This document shows positions 6,070 to 7,069 of a stretch of DNA of 7,069 nucleotides, piece after piece. Under the pieces are notes generated by a model, which ran no database searches, was not told where the DNA came from, and was given only the letters and a program-made list of their open reading frames with translations. Position numbers and translations under genes: made by a program. Within the stretch, counting starts at the first letter, position 1; every line of letters starts with the position of its first letter. Origin of the DNA: Candidatus Uhrbacteria bacterium (GTDB taxonomy: Bacteria; Patescibacteriota; Patescibacteriia; UBA9934; UBA9568); contig DNKR01000057.1 in assembly GCA_003497135.1 (NCBI GenBank), positions 14,017 through 21,085 on the forward strand, in the 5' to 3' direction.

Positions 6070-6497
6070 AGTTTGAAAAATGTTTTAAAAGCTTTGTATT
6101 CTTCTTTGCTAAAGAAATTTTCCTCTTTTAAATTTATGTTTTTTGGGTTCATCCATTTATATCCGTCGTGTTCATTTGAAAGTTGAATGTCGCCTGACAG
6201 ATACTCTGCCTCGTAAACAGCAAGAAAAACATGCAAATTCTTGTTTTCAAAATGTCTGCGGAAAGAAAAAATCAGCTTGCCAAGTTTGTACCTGAACTCA
6301 TTGCCAAGCTCTTCTGTCACCTCGCGCTCAATTATTTCTGATAATGGCTTTTCATGTTCGTTATTGTCTATGCGTCCGCCTGGCAGATCAAAATAACCAT
6401 TTTTCGAATTTGTTAAAAACAGAAATTCGTTACCCTTTTTGATTAGGACTTTTAAACCAACATTGTAGTTTGCGTGGTTTTTATTTTCTGAATGCAT
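6066..6497 (-). CDS. NUDIX hydrolase
   Basis: A 143-residue cytosolic enzyme of the NUDIX superfamily, which splits nucleoside diphosphates linked to another group, often to clean up damaged nucleotides or control sugar-nucleotide levels. The Nudix box begins at G41 in LPGGRIDNNE and ends with REVTEELG (58-65), so the metal-binding glutamates E59, E62 and E63 are all present. The spacing between E47 and R58 is ten residues rather than the usual seven, a three-residue expansion of the loop (HEKP region). The position after G65 is Asn where a hydrophobic residue is usual. The substrate cannot be predicted. The ATG at 6497 is only about 5 nt after the predicted transcription start, so the message is nearly leaderless. 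Composition is very A/T-rich, in sharp contrast with the next gene to the right. Confidence 0.9.
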   Translation of the reverse strand: MHSENKNHANYNVGLKVLIKKGNEFLFLTNSKNGYFDLPGGRIDNNEHEKPLSEIIEREVTEELGNEFRYKLGKLIFSFRRHFENKNLHVFLAVYEAEYLSGDIQLSNEHDGYKWMNPKNINLKEENFFSKEEYKAFKTFFKL

Positions 6498-6508
6498 ATT
6501 TTGTGCTG

Positions 6509-6537
6509 ATTATAATCTTTTTTTGTAAATTTTTCAA
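6509..6537 (-). promoter_or_regulatory. Promoter of the NUDIX gene
   Basis: On the minus strand TTGAAA (6537-6532), exactly 17 bases, then TATAAT (6514-6509): one mismatch to the full sigma70 consensus. The predicted start near 6502 lies about 5 nt before the ATG. The -35 abuts the T-rich tail of the EamA terminator, so the two transcription units are tightly packed but separate. Confidence 0.8.
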
Positions 6538-6577
6538 ATAAAAATAAAGGGGGTCTCGAAGCTGAAGCCCCGAGACC
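6535..6577 (-). terminator. Intrinsic terminator downstream of the EamA gene
   Basis: On the minus strand GGTCTCG (6577-6571) pairs with CGAGACC (6558-6552) around a 12-base loop, followed by CCC and a T-rich run down to about 6537. It starts 13 bp after the EamA stop codon. The stem belongs to the GC-rich block while the T tail lies at the A/T-rich side of the composition boundary. Confidence 0.8.
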
Positions 6578-6589
6578 AGATGTGGCTAC

Positions 6590-7069
6590 CTATGCCGCCG
6601 GTTGATCCTGAACCGACTGCTTGGCAAGCCAGCGTGAGAGATACCACGCCCCGTAAAGCGCAATTCCTACGCCGACCCATTGGACGAACGTTAGATGTTC
6701 GCCAAGCATGACGCTCGCGCCGAGGATGACCGCAGGGGTTTCTCCTTGGGCAAGGACGCTCGCTTCCGTCGTGGGTAGATTCTCGAACGCCATCAGATTC
6801 GCAATCCAGTAGAGGAATCCACCGACGAATGCGAATCCGAGAACGAGCAGAATCAGTTTCGGCTCCGCAATGGCCGACCACGACGCACCAGCGCTTAGAA
6901 CGAGGCCGAGCGTCCCCATGCCCATGCAGGCATAGAAACACTTTTGGAGCGATGTCGCCTTCGCGCGAGCGAAGAACTCGTATAGGATGCCGTTCATGAT
7001 TGTACCGAACAGCGTCCATGCGAATCCTGCCCACTGAAAGTGTCCGCCCCAACGCGCCATTACCACGCC
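6590..7069 (-). CDS. EamA/DMT-family transporter, probably partial at the window edge
   Basis: Integral membrane protein of the drug/metabolite transporter superfamily; the substrate is not predictable. About 158 residues are visible with five hydrophobic segments (about 12-32, 43-60, 71-94, 103-121 and 127-146, counting from a GTG at 7066). The end matches the EamA repeat well: FVGGFLYWIANLMAFENLP (80-98), then a polar-Pro helix (QGETPAVIL, 107-115), a GEHLT turn (122-126) and a final QWVGVGIALYGA helix (129-140). Possible starts are GTG at 7066 or ATG at 7060, but the frame is open to the window end. It could be a complete one-repeat (five-helix) transporter or the second half of a ten-helix protein whose first half lies outside. 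GC content is about 57% against far less in the neighbouring NUDIX gene, suggesting recent transfer or an assembly join. A terminator follows the stop. Confidence 0.82.
   Translation of the reverse strand, partial: GVVMARWGGHFQWAGFAWTLFGTIMNGILYEFFARAKATSLQKCFYACMGMGTLGLVLSAGASWSAIAEPKLILLVLGFAFVGGFLYWIANLMAFENLPTTEASVLAQGETPAVILGASVMLGEHLTFVQWVGVGIALYGAWYLSRWLAKQSVQDQPAA

Noticed and set aside
6534..7052. Long minus-strand open frame of 172 codons overlapping the EamA gene
   Set aside because: It is Arg/Ser/His-rich without domain-like sequence and is a shadow of the EamA gene in GC-rich DNA, where stop codons are rare. It also runs through the terminator hairpin.

Overview
The window looks like a piece of a small-genome, low-GC bacterial chromosome, most likely a Patescibacteria/CPR (Parcubacteria-like) organism. 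The signs are short intergenic gaps, small single-domain proteins, a trigger factor sitting 4 bp behind a LysM/M23 envelope peptidase, a tRNA-His without encoded CCA, and gene starts without recognisable Shine-Dalgarno sequences. The lineage is inferred from gene style; no rRNA or phylogenetic marker was compared.

Layout. Positions 30-2619 hold a minus-strand operon: a LysM-LysM-M23 peptidoglycan hydrolase followed by trigger factor. It is driven by a perfect-consensus sigma70-type promoter (TTGACA, 17 bp, TATAAT) at 2691-2719. Back to back with it, at 2751-2800, is a second strong promoter with an A/T-rich UP-like element. This one reads rightward into hppA (2842-4830), a membrane pyrophosphatase carrying the lysine that marks K+-independent proton pumps. 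A hairpin at 4842-4868 lies between the convergent hppA and DoxX genes and can terminate both. Further right everything is on the minus strand: DoxX (4921-5310), tRNA-His(GTG) (5390-5461) with its own promoter, a two-gene unit of a CPYC glutaredoxin and a one-helix DUF5665-like membrane protein (5551-6020), and a NUDIX hydrolase (6066-6497). The last two units have good promoters of their own. From about 6549 to the right edge the base composition jumps from roughly 22-37% GC in sampled lines of the NUDIX gene to about 57%. That GC-rich block holds an EamA-type transporter, open to the window edge, and its own terminator.

The genes combine housekeeping (protein folding, translation, nucleotide sanitation), envelope remodelling and energy conservation from pyrophosphate. 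I see no CRISPR array, insertion sequence, toxin-antitoxin pair, phage gene or other clearly new multi-gene system. The most interesting points are the divergent near-consensus promoters around an inverted repeat, the consistent lack of Shine-Dalgarno sites, and the sharp compositional boundary before the EamA gene. No stretch longer than 300 bases lacks a gene; the longest gap (2620-2841) is the divergent promoter region.
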